64,000 bases of DNA, from positions 242,064-306,063 of the forward strand of contig JBBKWF010000022.1 of NCBI GenBank assembly GCA_037968815.1, written 5' to 3'. The notes below the pieces were generated by a model, which saw only the letters and a program-made list of their open reading frames with translations, was not told the origin of the DNA and searched no databases. The position numbers were made by a program, and so were the translations under genes. This stretch comes from Pseudopedobacter sp037968815 (GTDB taxonomy: Bacteria > Bacteroidota > Bacteroidia > Sphingobacteriales > Sphingobacteriaceae). This document shows, in pieces, positions 16,317 through 25,777 of this stretch (position 1 is its first letter; each line of letters starts with the position of its first letter).

Positions 16317-18236
16317 TTAGGCCGGAATAAAAATATTCACCAAAGTGCCTTTGCCCGGAGAGCTGTCATACTCTACCGTTCCATTAATAAATGCTACTCT
16401 AGATTTTATGTTTGATAGCCCAATACCGTCTTTAACCACTTTTTGATTAAAACCCACACCATTATCCTCAATAGCCAACGAAATTCCATCGTTATCTTTT
16501 TGTAACTGTATACTGAGTTTTGTGGCTTTAGAATGCTTGATGACGTTGTTTACAGACTCCTGCGTTACTCGGTATAAAATGGTTTCTAATTTGTCATCAA
16601 GCTTGTTTTTAAAACCGTTAATATCTAATGTTATTTTAAGCTGACTTTCATCAATTTTACTTAAAAATTCTCTTACTGCAGCCGCTAAACCGGCTTTTAG
16701 TAGTGCGTTAGGCATCATCTGGTGAGATATTGTGCGCATTTCATCATAGCTTTCATTTACTAATGCTAAACTTTTTTCTAAGTTGGTTTTTCCTAATTCA
16801 GTAGGGTTTGTTTTGATATAACCATTCAGGTTCATTAAAGCGGCCGAAAGTAATTGTCCAACACCATCATGTAAGTCTGTTGCAATTCTTCTGCGTTCTC
16901 TTTCTTCAGCATCTAAAACAGCTTTAGTTGCCAAGTCTTGCTGTTTCATTATGGCCTGTTGTAATGCTATCTTGTTTTTTATTTTCCGGCGATTGAGGTA
17001 AAGCCAAACACTAAATAAAAGGAATGCAATCAGTGTCACAGTAAACCATAAAAGGGTGTTTTTTTTACTGATTTCTAAATCTTTTATTTTAGCCTGTAAG
17101 TTTAAATCTTTTATTTTTTGCTCTTTTATTTCTGTTTGATATCGTGTTTTTAAATCTTCAACAATAGATATTTTGTCTTTATCTAAAATAGAATCTCGCT
17201 TGTCAATAGATTTTTGAAGGTTTTTGTAAGCACTTTTATAATCTTGGTTGTCTGCATTTTCGTTGATGGATAGTTCTGAAAGCTGCTCATAACTTTCAGC
17301 TAAAATCTGTTTTTCATTTATTTTAATAGCTGTTGAAACTGCTTTATTTAGCCATTTTTTTGCTTCAAGGGTGTCTTTGAGCATTTTGTAGCTTAAACCA
17401 ATGTTGTAATAACTGTGCGACATCCACTTCTTACTTCCGTCGGCTTCGTAAGCATCTTTGCTTTTTAAGTGATAAACTAAAGCTTCTTTGTCATTTTTTT
17501 TGGTGTGATATAAGCTTCCTATATTTTGGTAAACTGTGCCAATATCTGTTTTAGAGCCATTTTTGGACTTGTATATGAGCGCTTTTTTGTAAAAATAGAT
17601 TGCAGAATCTAATAAGCCTAAGCGTTCATACGTACTCCCAATATTATTATAACTACTTCCAGTTTCTTTACTATCGTTCGCTTTTATTGCCAATTGTTTA
17701 TACTGGCTAAAATAATCAATGGCTTCTCTGTAATTTTTTTGAACGTAAGATACAATGCCCAATAAGTTTAAAACTCGGCCTTCTCCATTAAGGTCATTTA
17801 TTTTTTTAAATGATTTTAATGCTTGTAATGCATAAGTGGTAGAATTTATATAATCTAGTTTCGAATTGTAAGAAGTGGCAATGTTTAAATTAAGTTTTCC
17901 TACCTCAGTTTCATCATGCGCACTCTCAAAATAAGCTAAAGACTTTTTGTAAGCATTTATTGCCTCGTTAAAATTCCCCGATAAATGTGCGTGGATCCCT
18001 AAAAACTTTAAGGCAGCAGCTTCTCCTTTTTTGTAACCTGATTCTTGAGAGAGTTGCAATGCCAAGTTACTATAGTAAAGCAAGCTGTCTGGTTTAATCA
18101 TGTTCTTTTTTGCTTCAGCATTTAGCTGATTTATTTTTTCCACACTTATACTCTCAACTTCTTGCGAAAACACTTTTAAGGTGGTGTTAAGTGCTAGAGC
18201 TGATAGAGTTAGGATTTTTAATAGAGGTTTTAACAT
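16317..18236 (-). CDS. TPR-containing NarL-type sensor histidine kinase
   Basis: A sensor kinase of about 639 aa. ATG 18236 is chosen because it begins a signal-like segment (MLKPLLKILTLSALALN); an upstream TTG at 18263 is also in frame. Five to seven TPR repeats fill about residues 40-340. A coiled coil and one membrane helix (about 395-415) follow, then HisKA_3 with RIATDLHDGVGQLL holding the phospho-accepting His, and an HATPase domain with NNVIKHSKA, EDNGVGF and GIGLSNI. The layout puts the TPR sensor outside the membrane (inference). It is divergent from the NarL-type regulator at 18356, its likely partner. Confidence 0.9.
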   Translation of the reverse strand: MLKPLLKILTLSALALNTTLKVFSQEVESISVEKINQLNAEAKKNMIKPDSLLYYSNLALQLSQESGYKKGEAAALKFLGIHAHLSGNFNEAINAYKKSLAYFESAHDETEVGKLNLNIATSYNSKLDYINSTTYALQALKSFKKINDLNGEGRVLNLLGIVSYVQKNYREAIDYFSQYKQLAIKANDSKETGSSYNNIGSTYERLGLLDSAIYFYKKALIYKSKNGSKTDIGTVYQNIGSLYHTKKNDKEALVYHLKSKDAYEADGSKKWMSHSYYNIGLSYKMLKDTLEAKKWLNKAVSTAIKINEKQILAESYEQLSELSINENADNQDYKSAYKNLQKSIDKRDSILDKDKISIVEDLKTRYQTEIKEQKIKDLNLQAKIKDLEISKKNTLLWFTVTLIAFLLFSVWLYLNRRKIKNKIALQQAIMKQQDLATKAVLDAEERERRRIATDLHDGVGQLLSAALMNLNGYIKTNPTELGKTNLEKSLALVNESYDEMRTISHQMMPNALLKAGLAAAVREFLSKIDESQLKITLDINGFKNKLDDKLETILYRVTQESVNNVIKHSKATKLSIQLQKDNDGISLAIEDNGVGFNQKVVKDGIGLSNIKSRVAFINGTVEYDSSPGKGTLVNIFIPA

Positions 18237-18355
18237 ACAATTAAAGTAGTTGAAAAGAGACAATAAAAAAGAATATAGCTTAGAGGTTAATTTTATTTAG
18301 CAATTTAGAACCAAATTTCTTTTTTATTATACCTATTTATACGTATTTTTAAGTT

Positions 18356-18973
18356 ATGCGAATCATTTTAGTAGATGATCATTCTATATTATTAGACGGA
18401 TTAAAAAACTTACTGGCGGAGGTGGATAATTGTGAAGTTGTAGCGTGTTATACTAATGGACATTATGCAATTTGTCACTTAAAAAAAGAGGAAGTAGATG
18501 TAATGATTGCAGATTACTCTATGCCAGATATGGATGGGTTGGCATTAGTTACTGAAGCAAAGGAGTTACAGCCTAACGTAAAAATAATTATTTTGACAAT
18601 GCATGATGAGCCTCATAAAGTGCAGGAAATGATGGCTTTAGGTGTCGATGGTTATATATTGAAAAAATATGCACAACAAGAGTTGCTCACGGCTATATCC
18701 ATAGTAGGTAATAGCGGTAGATTTTTCAGTAACGAGGTAAGTAATATTTTAGTTAGAGGCTTAGGTTTAAATACTGACGACCTTGTTTTAACAGATAGGG
18801 AAGTAGAAGTGTTGAAATTTATCATGGAAGAAAAAAGCAGCAAAGAGATTGCTAAAGAGCTTTTTATATCTGAAAGAACTGTAGAAACCCACCGAAAAAA
18901 TATGATTAGAAAAACCAACAGTAGCTCTACGGTTGGGTTAATTAAATACGCTTACGAACACAAGCTGGTTTAA
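18356..18973 (+). CDS. NarL/LuxR-type response regulator
   Basis: A 205-aa regulator. The receiver domain (about 1-120) has acidic residues D7/D8, phospho-acceptor D53 in IADYSMPDMDG, and the conserved T and K positions in ILTMHD and YILKKY. A LuxR-type HTH (about 140-203) has LTDREVEVLKFIMEEKSSKEIAKELFISERTVETHR. It is divergent from the HisKA_3 kinase gene 119 bp away, the usual arrangement for a NarL-family pair. Targets are unknown. Confidence 0.92.
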   Translation: MRIILVDDHSILLDGLKNLLAEVDNCEVVACYTNGHYAICHLKKEEVDVMIADYSMPDMDGLALVTEAKELQPNVKIIILTMHDEPHKVQEMMALGVDGYILKKYAQQELLTAISIVGNSGRFFSNEVSNILVRGLGLNTDDLVLTDREVEVLKFIMEEKSSKEIAKELFISERTVETHRKNMIRKTNSSSTVGLIKYAYEHKLV

Positions 18974-19064
18974 GCATTTCACTATGCTATACACAGCAAC
19001 TACTTTCTAAATATCATGTTATTTGTAAATTTTAATTAATTTCACAGCTTATAAACATAAAAGC

Positions 19065-19808
19065 ATGAAATTGTTAGAAGGAAAAACAGCTCTAATCACT
19101 GGAGCCTCTAAAGGAATTGGTCGTAAAATTGCCGAAAAATTTGCTGAACACGGAGCAAATGTTGCTTTCACTTATCTTTCATCCGTTGAAAAAGGACAGG
19201 CTTTAGAAGAAGAGTTGAAATCTTTTGGGACACAAATAAAAGGATATCGTTCTGATGCTTCAAAGTTTGCTGAGGCAGAACAATTAATTAATGATATTGT
19301 TACGGATTTTGGTAACCTAGATATAGTTATTAATAATGCCGGAATCACAAAAGATGGTTTACTGATGCGTATGAGCGAAGAAAACTTTGATGATGTGATT
19401 GAAGTAAACTTAAAATCGGTTTTTAACACAACTAAGGCTGCGTCAAAAATAATGATGAAAAACCGTAAAGGTGTTTTTATTAATATGAGCTCAGTAGTTG
19501 GGGTGCAAGGTAATGCCGGACAAGCTAACTATGCGGCATCAAAAGCTGGAATTATTGGCTTTACCAAATCTGTAGCTAAAGAATTAGGCTCTAGAAATAT
19601 CAGAGCAAATGTTGTTGCTCCAGGTTTTATTAAAACAGAAATGACCGAAGTTTTAGACCCTAAAGTGGTTGAAGGCTGGGAAAAAGATATTCCACTAAAA
19701 AGAGCTGGAGAAACTGAAGACATTGCCAACGTATGTGTGTTTTTAGCTTCTGATATGAGCGCTTATGTAACCGGACAAGTACTTAGTGTTTGTGGCGGGA
19801 TGCTTTAG
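19065..19808 (+). CDS. fabG: 3-oxoacyl-[acyl-carrier-protein] reductase
   Basis: A 247-aa short-chain dehydrogenase reducing 3-oxoacyl-ACP with NADPH in fatty acid synthesis. The cofactor motif is TGASKGIG (12-19), NNAG is at 90-93, and the catalytic residues are S143, Y156 and K160 (YAASK). The C-terminal VTGQVLSVCGGM pattern is close to the VTGxxLxVDGG of FabG. Length and motifs fit FabG rather than a sugar dehydrogenase, although other SDR roles cannot be excluded. No other fab gene is beside it. Confidence 0.88.
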   Translation: MKLLEGKTALITGASKGIGRKIAEKFAEHGANVAFTYLSSVEKGQALEEELKSFGTQIKGYRSDASKFAEAEQLINDIVTDFGNLDIVINNAGITKDGLLMRMSEENFDDVIEVNLKSVFNTTKAASKIMMKNRKGVFINMSSVVGVQGNAGQANYAASKAGIIGFTKSVAKELGSRNIRANVVAPGFIKTEMTEVLDPKVVEGWEKDIPLKRAGETEDIANVCVFLASDMSAYVTGQVLSVCGGML

Positions 19809-19858
19809 TTAAAAGTTAAGAGTAGAAAGTTTTAAGCTTTCTGATAAAAGAAAAAATG

Positions 19859-19892
19859 AAAAGAGTGAAGTTTATACTTTGCTCTTTTTTAG
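19859..19892 (+). terminator. Probable terminator downstream of fabG
   Basis: AAAAGAGTGAAG (19859-19870) pairs imperfectly with CTTTGCTCTTTT (19877-19888) and is followed by T residues. It stands between fabG and the SIMPL gene. Confidence 0.6.
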
Positions 19893-19919
19893 TTTTATAT
19901 TATTCGTTAGATTTATAAA

Positions 19920-20639
19920 ATGAGAAACAGATTTATTTTACCTGCAATAATTATAGGTGTTTCTGCAATTATCGTTGCGTTTGTTTTGGCCAAAGGTTTA
20001 AAAGACATGAAATCAGACCAAACGATAAATGTTACTGGTTCGGCAAAGCAATTGATTATTTCTGATTTAGGTATTTTAAAAGGTTTCTTCAATATTGAAG
20101 CCCCAACCGCACAAGAAGCATATAAAGAACTGTCTCGCCAACGACCTTTTGTGGTCGACTTCTTAAAATCGAAAGGCTTTAAAGAGACAGATATTGATTT
20201 GAAAACCATTAACGTTTATCCACAGTACAGTTATAATAACAACGGACAGCAGTTAGGGGTAAGGGCTTTTAACATTAACCAATCTTTAGAAGTGAGCTCA
20301 AACGATGTCAACAAAATCAAAGATGTCTCTATTTCCATCTCTTCTTTATTTGCACAAGGTTTAAATTTTAATGTTAACTCGCCAGAGTATTATTATACCA
20401 AGTTAAGCGATGTAAAAGTTGATATACAAGCTGCTGCTGCAAAGGATGCAATGATACGTGGAGGAAAAGTAGCAGAAGCAACTGGCAGAAGCCTTGGGAC
20501 TTTAACTAATGCAAGAATGGGAGTTCTGCAAATCACTCCAGAAAATTCAAATATGACTTCTGATTACGGCGTAAACGACGTGAGTTCTATCCGTAAGGAA
20601 ATTACCGCAGTAGTTAATGCTAATTTTGAAATTGAGTGA
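19920..20639 (+). CDS. SIMPL-domain (DUF541) protein
   Basis: A 239-aa protein with an N-terminal hydrophobic anchor or signal (about 5-25) and a SIMPL/DUF541 domain. Typical segments are INVTGSAKQLIISDLG near the start, the AYKELSRQRPFVVDFLKSKGFKETDID region, and the AAAKDAMIRGGKVAEATGRSLGTLTNARMG stretch near the C-terminus. The family is periplasmic or membrane-anchored and structurally oligomeric, with no settled function. It is followed 24 bp later by the VWA-like membrane protein. Confidence 0.82.
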   Translation: MRNRFILPAIIIGVSAIIVAFVLAKGLKDMKSDQTINVTGSAKQLIISDLGILKGFFNIEAPTAQEAYKELSRQRPFVVDFLKSKGFKETDIDLKTINVYPQYSYNNNGQQLGVRAFNINQSLEVSSNDVNKIKDVSISISSLFAQGLNFNVNSPEYYYTKLSDVKVDIQAAAAKDAMIRGGKVAEATGRSLGTLTNARMGVLQITPENSNMTSDYGVNDVSSIRKEITAVVNANFEIE

Positions 20640-20663
20640 TTTAAGCATGACTACCTAATTAAT

Positions 20664-22751
20664 ATGCCCTTACTTTTTTCTTTTGTTTTTAACGGTTTAA
20701 GCATTTGGTGGCTAATTCCTAGTCTTATTTTAGGGGGGGTATACGCTTGGGTTTTTTATAGAAAATCTTTGACTGAAAACGCTTTGGTCAGAAATTCGCT
20801 TTTCGCAATGCGTTTCCTTACGGTGAGTTTGTTGGCTTTACTTTTACTGTCTCCTTTAATAAGAACTGTAAAACAGCGACTGCAAAAGCCGGTAATATTT
20901 ATCGCTCAGGATGTCTCTTCATCTGTTGCTCCCCACACAAAAAAAGACTTCGACTCAACTCTTTATCACCAGAACTTAAAAAATTTACAAGCCGAACTGG
21001 CCAATGATTACGAGGTGAATGCGCTAAATTTCAGTGATAAGGTTAAACCCGGTTTTGACTTTAAAGAAACTGGAAAAGAAACAGATATTTCAAACGTTTT
21101 AGGTTTTATAACCGAGCAAAATCCAAATAATAATATAGGTGCTGTAATTTTATTGACAGATGGCATTTACAATAAAGGCGCAAACCCTGTAACAGAGCTT
21201 TCTGCTATACAATTTCCTATTTATACAGTGGCCTTAGGCGATACCATTCCAAAAATAGATTTAATATTAACGCCTCCAGTTTACAATCAACTAGTTTATT
21301 TAGGTAACAGCCACCAAGTTGAAGTTGGCGTAAAAGCATTTGGTGCAAAAGGCACAAACACAAGCCTTAAACTAAGTACAAACGATGGTCAGGTGCAACA
21401 AGAAATTCTTTCTTTTACCAAAGATGAAGAAGTTAAAACGATAAAATTCACGCTTGATGCCAATAAAAAAGGTGTTCAAAAAATAAATTTTAATTTAGTT
21501 TCAATTGCAAACGAGGTCTCTATCCAAAATAATAGACAAACTATTTATGTAGATGTTTTGGATGGGAGAGAGAGAGTTTTGCTCGTTGCTGATGCACCAC
21601 ACCCAGATATTAGTGCTATAAAACAAGCTGTTGAAAGCAATAAAAACTACGAGGTTAATATAGCTTACGCTGATAATTTACCTAAAAAAGTAGATGAATA
21701 TGGCTTGGTTATTCTACATAATCTGCCATCAAAAAATCATAGCATCAACTCCTTTTTAGAAAGTATTAAGAAAAAAAACAAGTGGCTTATCATCGGTACA
21801 CAAACAAATTTAAGTGCTTTAAATAGTTTCCAGGGTGTAATGGATTTATCATCAGCAAATATCCAAAGCCAAAGTTATACTGCAACTTTAAACCCAGATT
21901 TTTATGCTTTTAGTTTAGACACGGAGACCAAAAACCAATTGTTGAATTTGCCTCCTTTGGTTGCGCCTTTTGCTAATTATAAACTTAAATCTGCTGGGAA
22001 AATATTATTTAAACAACAGATTGGCAACGTAAAAACAGAAACGCCTTTATTGGTTTTTGATGATACTGGAGCTAATAAAACGGCTATTTTAATCGGTGAA
22101 GGAATTTGGCGCTGGCGAATTGAAGACTTTGCGAAAAATAATAACACTGATGCTTTTAACGAATTAATAAGTAAGTCTGTTCAGTATTTAAGTGCAAAAG
22201 AAGACAAGCGTAAGTTTAGGGTGCAAAGCAGTAAAAATCGGTATTTAGAAAATGAAAGCATTTTGCTTACCGCCGAACTTTATAACGATGCGTACGAATT
22301 GATTAATGAGCCAGAGGTAAGTTTAGAATTAAAAAGTGATGCAGGGAAAAAGTTTAGTTTTGTTTTTTCGAGAGTTGAGAATTCTTACAAATTAGATATA
22401 AGTACTTTACCTATTGGTGAGTATGATTTTATTGCTAAAACAAAACTAGGAACAAAAAACTACACTGCTAACGGAAGCTTTTTAGTAGAGGCACTAAATA
22501 TAGAGCTAATGGAAAGTAGAGCAAACCATCAGCTCCTTTATAATATAAGCAAAACAACCAGTGGGTCAATGGTTTACCCAAGTCAAATCATGAGTTTAAT
22601 TGACTCCATTAAAAATAACGAAAAGGTGAAAACTGTAAGCTACCAGGAGAAAAACTATCAGCCATTAATAAATTTGAAATGGATCTTTGGATTGATTGTT
22701 TTATTGCTGAGCTTTGAGTGGTTTTTAAGAAAAAGAAATGGGCAACTATAA
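20664..22751 (+). CDS. Large membrane protein with VWA-like fold (Bacteroidota-specific)
   Basis: A 695-aa protein with two N-terminal membrane helices (about 5-30 and 45-65), a large extracytoplasmic region, and a final helix (about 670-688) before a basic tail. The region after the helices (FIAQDVSSSVAP, then VILLTDGIYNKGANP) resembles a von Willebrand factor A domain with a D-x-S-x-S-like start. It is followed by beta-sandwich sequence and a glutamine-amidotransferase-like segment (about 300-400). It resembles BatA/BatB-type architecture but is longer. It ends with a 14-bp overlap with the next gene. Confidence 0.68.
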   Translation: MPLLFSFVFNGLSIWWLIPSLILGGVYAWVFYRKSLTENALVRNSLFAMRFLTVSLLALLLLSPLIRTVKQRLQKPVIFIAQDVSSSVAPHTKKDFDSTLYHQNLKNLQAELANDYEVNALNFSDKVKPGFDFKETGKETDISNVLGFITEQNPNNNIGAVILLTDGIYNKGANPVTELSAIQFPIYTVALGDTIPKIDLILTPPVYNQLVYLGNSHQVEVGVKAFGAKGTNTSLKLSTNDGQVQQEILSFTKDEEVKTIKFTLDANKKGVQKINFNLVSIANEVSIQNNRQTIYVDVLDGRERVLLVADAPHPDISAIKQAVESNKNYEVNIAYADNLPKKVDEYGLVILHNLPSKNHSINSFLESIKKKNKWLIIGTQTNLSALNSFQGVMDLSSANIQSQSYTATLNPDFYAFSLDTETKNQLLNLPPLVAPFANYKLKSAGKILFKQQIGNVKTETPLLVFDDTGANKTAILIGEGIWRWRIEDFAKNNNTDAFNELISKSVQYLSAKEDKRKFRVQSSKNRYLENESILLTAELYNDAYELINEPEVSLELKSDAGKKFSFVFSRVENSYKLDISTLPIGEYDFIAKTKLGTKNYTANGSFLVEALNIELMESRANHQLLYNISKTTSGSMVYPSQIMSLIDSIKNNEKVKTVSYQEKNYQPLINLKWIFGLIVLLLSFEWFLRKRNGQL

Positions 22752-23355
22752 TTTACTCATTGGCGATGTGATTACCATTTGTGGTACTTTTTCATTTGCT
22801 GTTTCCGGTGCGTTTGCTGCAATGCAGAAACGATTGGATGCTTTCGGGGTTTTGATTGTTGCTTTTGTGACAGCTATCGGGGGTGGAACTTTACGGGAAT
22901 TGCTATTAGGCGTAACGCCGGTTTTTTGGTTAAAGGAAGCCAATTACTCCTTATTGATTATTGTAACGGCAATTGTTGCAATGGTTTTTTGGAAGCGTAT
23001 TAAATCATTAAAAATAACCTTGTTTTTATTTGATTCTTTAGGTCTAGGGTTCTTTACGATACTTGGGGTACAAAGGGGCTTGTATTACGATTTAAGTCCG
23101 GGAGTTTGTGTCGCTTTAGGTACAGTTACCGGATGTTTTGGAGGTATTGCTCGTGATATATTGTTGAATAATATTCCCTTGGTTTTCAGAAAAGAGATTT
23201 ATGCCACTGCTTGTATTATTGGTGGGGTGGTGTTTTTGTTTTTACGCTATTTGGAGGTAGATGATACAATTGTTAAGGTTACATCTGTTGCCGTAGTGTT
23301 TTTAATAAGGATAATTGCTGTTAAATATAAGCTGTCCCTACCTCGGATTTACTAA
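22738..23355 (+). CDS. Trimeric intracellular cation channel family (UPF0126/YicG) membrane protein
   Basis: A 205-aa protein of about seven helices built from two related halves. Each half has a glycine-rich signature: AFVTAIGGGTLRELLLG in the first and GTVTGCFGGIARDILLNNIP in the second. These match the UPF0126/TRIC family, in which bacterial members form potassium-permeable trimeric channels. Its start overlaps the end of the VWA-like gene by 14 bp, suggesting translational coupling. Confidence 0.88.
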   Translation: MGNYNLLIGDVITICGTFSFAVSGAFAAMQKRLDAFGVLIVAFVTAIGGGTLRELLLGVTPVFWLKEANYSLLIIVTAIVAMVFWKRIKSLKITLFLFDSLGLGFFTILGVQRGLYYDLSPGVCVALGTVTGCFGGIARDILLNNIPLVFRKEIYATACIIGGVVFLFLRYLEVDDTIVKVTSVAVVFLIRIIAVKYKLSLPRIY

Positions 23356-23368
23356 TTTTAACTTAGGT

Positions 23369-23659
23369 TTATTTACCGTCTACAACTACATAAACGTCTT
23401 CGCTTTCTCGTTTCATGTAATAACGTTCGCGAGCAAATTTTTCTAAACTCTGGATATTTGTGGTTAATTCTTTAAGTTCAGTATCGGCTTTTTCTATTTC
23501 TAAATTATAGAATGCCTTTTCCTCTTCTAACTTTTGCACTTGGGTACGGTACTCATATTGCGATGTTAAATCATTTCTATCAAAAAAAAGCATCCAAACA
23601 ATAAAAGCTATTCCAGAAATGAAGAATTTGTTTTTAAGAAGATTTAATAAATTTCTCAT
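23369..23659 (-). CDS. Septum formation initiator (FtsB/DivIC-like)
   Basis: A 96-aa bitopic protein with one membrane helix (about 12-27) and a following coiled coil (about 37-75, YEYRTQVQKLEEEKAFYNLEIEKADTEL). The C-terminal segment FARERYYMKRESEDVYVV is the conserved end of DivIC/FtsB proteins. It would join the division complex with FtsQ and FtsL at the septum. It is convergent with the TRIC-type gene 13 bp away. Confidence 0.88.
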   Translation of the reverse strand: MRNLLNLLKNKFFISGIAFIVWMLFFDRNDLTSQYEYRTQVQKLEEEKAFYNLEIEKADTELKELTTNIQSLEKFARERYYMKRESEDVYVVVDGK

Positions 23660-23693
23660 CGCTTAAAATGGTAAATAAGCTTTTTGTTTATAA

Positions 23694-23734
23694 ACCAGTC
23701 AATAATATTTTCAAGAAAGATATTATTGACTGGT
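23694..23734. other. 15-bp perfect inverted repeat between divIC and a small membrane gene
   Basis: ACCAGTCAATAATAT (23694-23708) and ATATTATTGACTGGT (23720-23734) are exact reverse complements with an 11-base loop. It lies 10 bp after the stop of the 79-aa gene on the minus strand. No T-run follows on that strand, so it may stabilise the transcript or act as a weak terminator. Confidence 0.5.
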
Positions 23735-23744
23735 ATTGTTATTT

Positions 23745-23984
23745 CTAATGTGCGTGAACTGCTTCTTCTTGGTCTTTTGCTGAAAACAAAGCAATTACTA
23801 GTACCACAAAGGTCACAATAATTAATACCCAAAACCAAGAAGTATTTAATAATTGATTAACGCTTAAATTACTAAGCGAAGATTCTGAAACATAAACATC
23901 TGGAACTTTAGTAGCTGCAAATGTAAGGCTGTTTGTTAAAACTAATGCAAATACTAACATTGCAGATTTTAATAACGTTTTCAT
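23745..23984 (-). CDS. Small exported membrane protein, unknown
   Basis: A 79-aa protein with a clean signal peptide (about 1-23, ending TFAA), a short extracytoplasmic part, one membrane helix (about 51-68, WVLIIVTFVVLVIALFSA) and a short charged cytoplasmic tail (KDQEEAVHAH). The layout recalls small oxidase or respiratory accessory subunits, but I see no motif to support that. It lies 86 bp upstream of divIC on the same strand, with a strong hairpin between. Confidence 0.6.
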   Translation of the reverse strand: MKTLLKSAMLVFALVLTNSLTFAATKVPDVYVSESSLSNLSVNQLLNTSWFWVLIIVTFVVLVIALFSAKDQEEAVHAH

Positions 23985-24067
23985 GACTTTATGGTTTGTT
24001 AAATGATATTTACAATAATATGTCCAAAAATAATAAGCTTTAAGGAATAATTGAGTTTTTATTTAAA

Positions 24068-25777
24068 TTAATCTTCTAATTTATTCAATTCTAATTTTAC
24101 AAAATCCATTAACTCTTTAATGTAAGCTGCGCTAAAGTTGAATTCGATACCAGCAGTTTTATAAATTTCTTTAATATTTTTGGTATAACCCAATTTTAAA
24201 GCAGCAATGTAATTTGCTAAACCTTTCTCAGGGTTTTCTTTGTAATTTTTCCACACGGCGATAGCACCTAATTGCGCAATTGCATATTCAATATAGTAAA
24301 AAGGGACTTCGAAAATATGTAACTGTTTTTGCCAAAGGTTCTCTAAGGCTTCTTGATGGTCTGTCCAATCAACAAAGTTAGCGCCAAATCGATTAAAGAT
24401 TTCTGTCCATGCTTTTGTTCTTTCAGCGGTGGTATGCTCCGGATTCGTATAAATCCAGTGTTGAAAAGCATCTACAATAGCAACCCAGGGCAAGGTTTTT
24501 AAAACATCACGTAATTGGTAGTGTTTTGCTCTTTTTAATTCTTCCGGGTCTTTAAAAAACTCATCCCAATGATCCATAGAAATCAACTCCATACTCATTG
24601 ACGCTAGCTCTGCAACTTCAGAAGGGCAATGTTTAAAGTCGTTCAACTCTAAATCGGCAGTTAAAAAAGTATGAACTGCGTGTCCGCCTTCATGCACCAT
24701 GGTCGTTAAATCTCTAAAAGAGTTTGCCGAATTCATAAAGATGAAAGGTGCGCCAGTTTCTGCTAAAGGATAATTATAACCTCCAGGAGCTTTCCCTTTT
24801 CTGCTTTCCACATCAAAGAGTCCATTCGCTTTCATAATCTCTAACCGCGAACCTAAGTAAGCATCTAATTTATTGAAGCATTTGGTAGATTTTTCAATCA
24901 ACTCTTCGCCGTTGTTAAATGGCTTTAACGGAAGCTTTCCAGAAGTGTCAACTTCTGTATCCCAAGGTTTTAATTGGGGTAATTTTAATAAGCTTTTTCT
25001 TTCTTCTGCTTGCGCTGATAAAAGTGGTACAACTTCTTTTTCTATGGCATTATGAAAGTCGAAACAATCCTGAGCGGTATAATCAAACCTGCCTAAAGCA
25101 GCAAACATATAATCTCTAAAGTTGGTGAAATCTGCGTTTACAGCAACCTCATGACGTAATGCTTTAAGCTTGTTGAATAAAGTGTCTAGCGCATCAGTAT
25201 CTTGTAAACGTCGTTCGGTAATGCTTTCCCAAGCTTGTTGCCTAGTTTCTCGATTTAAATCTTTTAAAAAGTTAGCAGCTTGCTCTAAAGTATATTCCTG
25301 TCCATTTAAAGTAACGGACATGGCGCCGGTTATTCCTTGATACTTTTGTTGTTCAACTTGTAACTCAGTTTGTAACGGAATGTTTTTCTCTCTAAAAAGC
25401 GCTAATGATTTTTTTATTGCTCGTAAATAAACAAAGTATTTATCTTGATCTAGCTCTTTTACGTAATCGCTCGCAATCAACTTTTTGTTGAGCTCATTTG
25501 CAATAGGAGCAATTTTAGGCTCAATCTCCGTTGCAAAATATTGAAAAGATTTCACCAAATCTTCATTCGCGGTATCACAACTCATTTTGATATACCGCCA
25601 AGCAAAATCTTCTTCTAAAGCGGCTTCAAGTTCACTTTTGTCTTTCAACCATTTCTCTAATGCTGTAACAGAATTGAGGTCTCTTTTTAACAGTTCGTTG
25701 AAAATCGGTTCAAGTGTTTCCCAATCTATATTTAAACTTTTCGGAAGGTAATTTCTTTGCGCTTTCTCTATAATCAT
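24068..25777 (-). CDS. M3-family oligoendopeptidase
   Basis: A 569-aa cytoplasmic metallopeptidase that cleaves short peptides. The zinc motif is HEGGH (H362, E363, H366) in TTMVHEGGHAVHTF, with the third-ligand helix about 25 residues later (SEVAELASMSMELISM). Length is typical for PepF-type members. Its start overlaps the end of the UbiA-family gene by 4 bp (ATGA), so the two are coupled. Confidence 0.92.
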   Translation of the reverse strand: MIIEKAQRNYLPKSLNIDWETLEPIFNELLKRDLNSVTALEKWLKDKSELEAALEEDFAWRYIKMSCDTANEDLVKSFQYFATEIEPKIAPIANELNKKLIASDYVKELDQDKYFVYLRAIKKSLALFREKNIPLQTELQVEQQKYQGITGAMSVTLNGQEYTLEQAANFLKDLNRETRQQAWESITERRLQDTDALDTLFNKLKALRHEVAVNADFTNFRDYMFAALGRFDYTAQDCFDFHNAIEKEVVPLLSAQAEERKSLLKLPQLKPWDTEVDTSGKLPLKPFNNGEELIEKSTKCFNKLDAYLGSRLEIMKANGLFDVESRKGKAPGGYNYPLAETGAPFIFMNSANSFRDLTTMVHEGGHAVHTFLTADLELNDFKHCPSEVAELASMSMELISMDHWDEFFKDPEELKRAKHYQLRDVLKTLPWVAIVDAFQHWIYTNPEHTTAERTKAWTEIFNRFGANFVDWTDHQEALENLWQKQLHIFEVPFYYIEYAIAQLGAIAVWKNYKENPEKGLANYIAALKLGYTKNIKEIYKTAGIEFNFSAAYIKELMDFVKLELNKLED

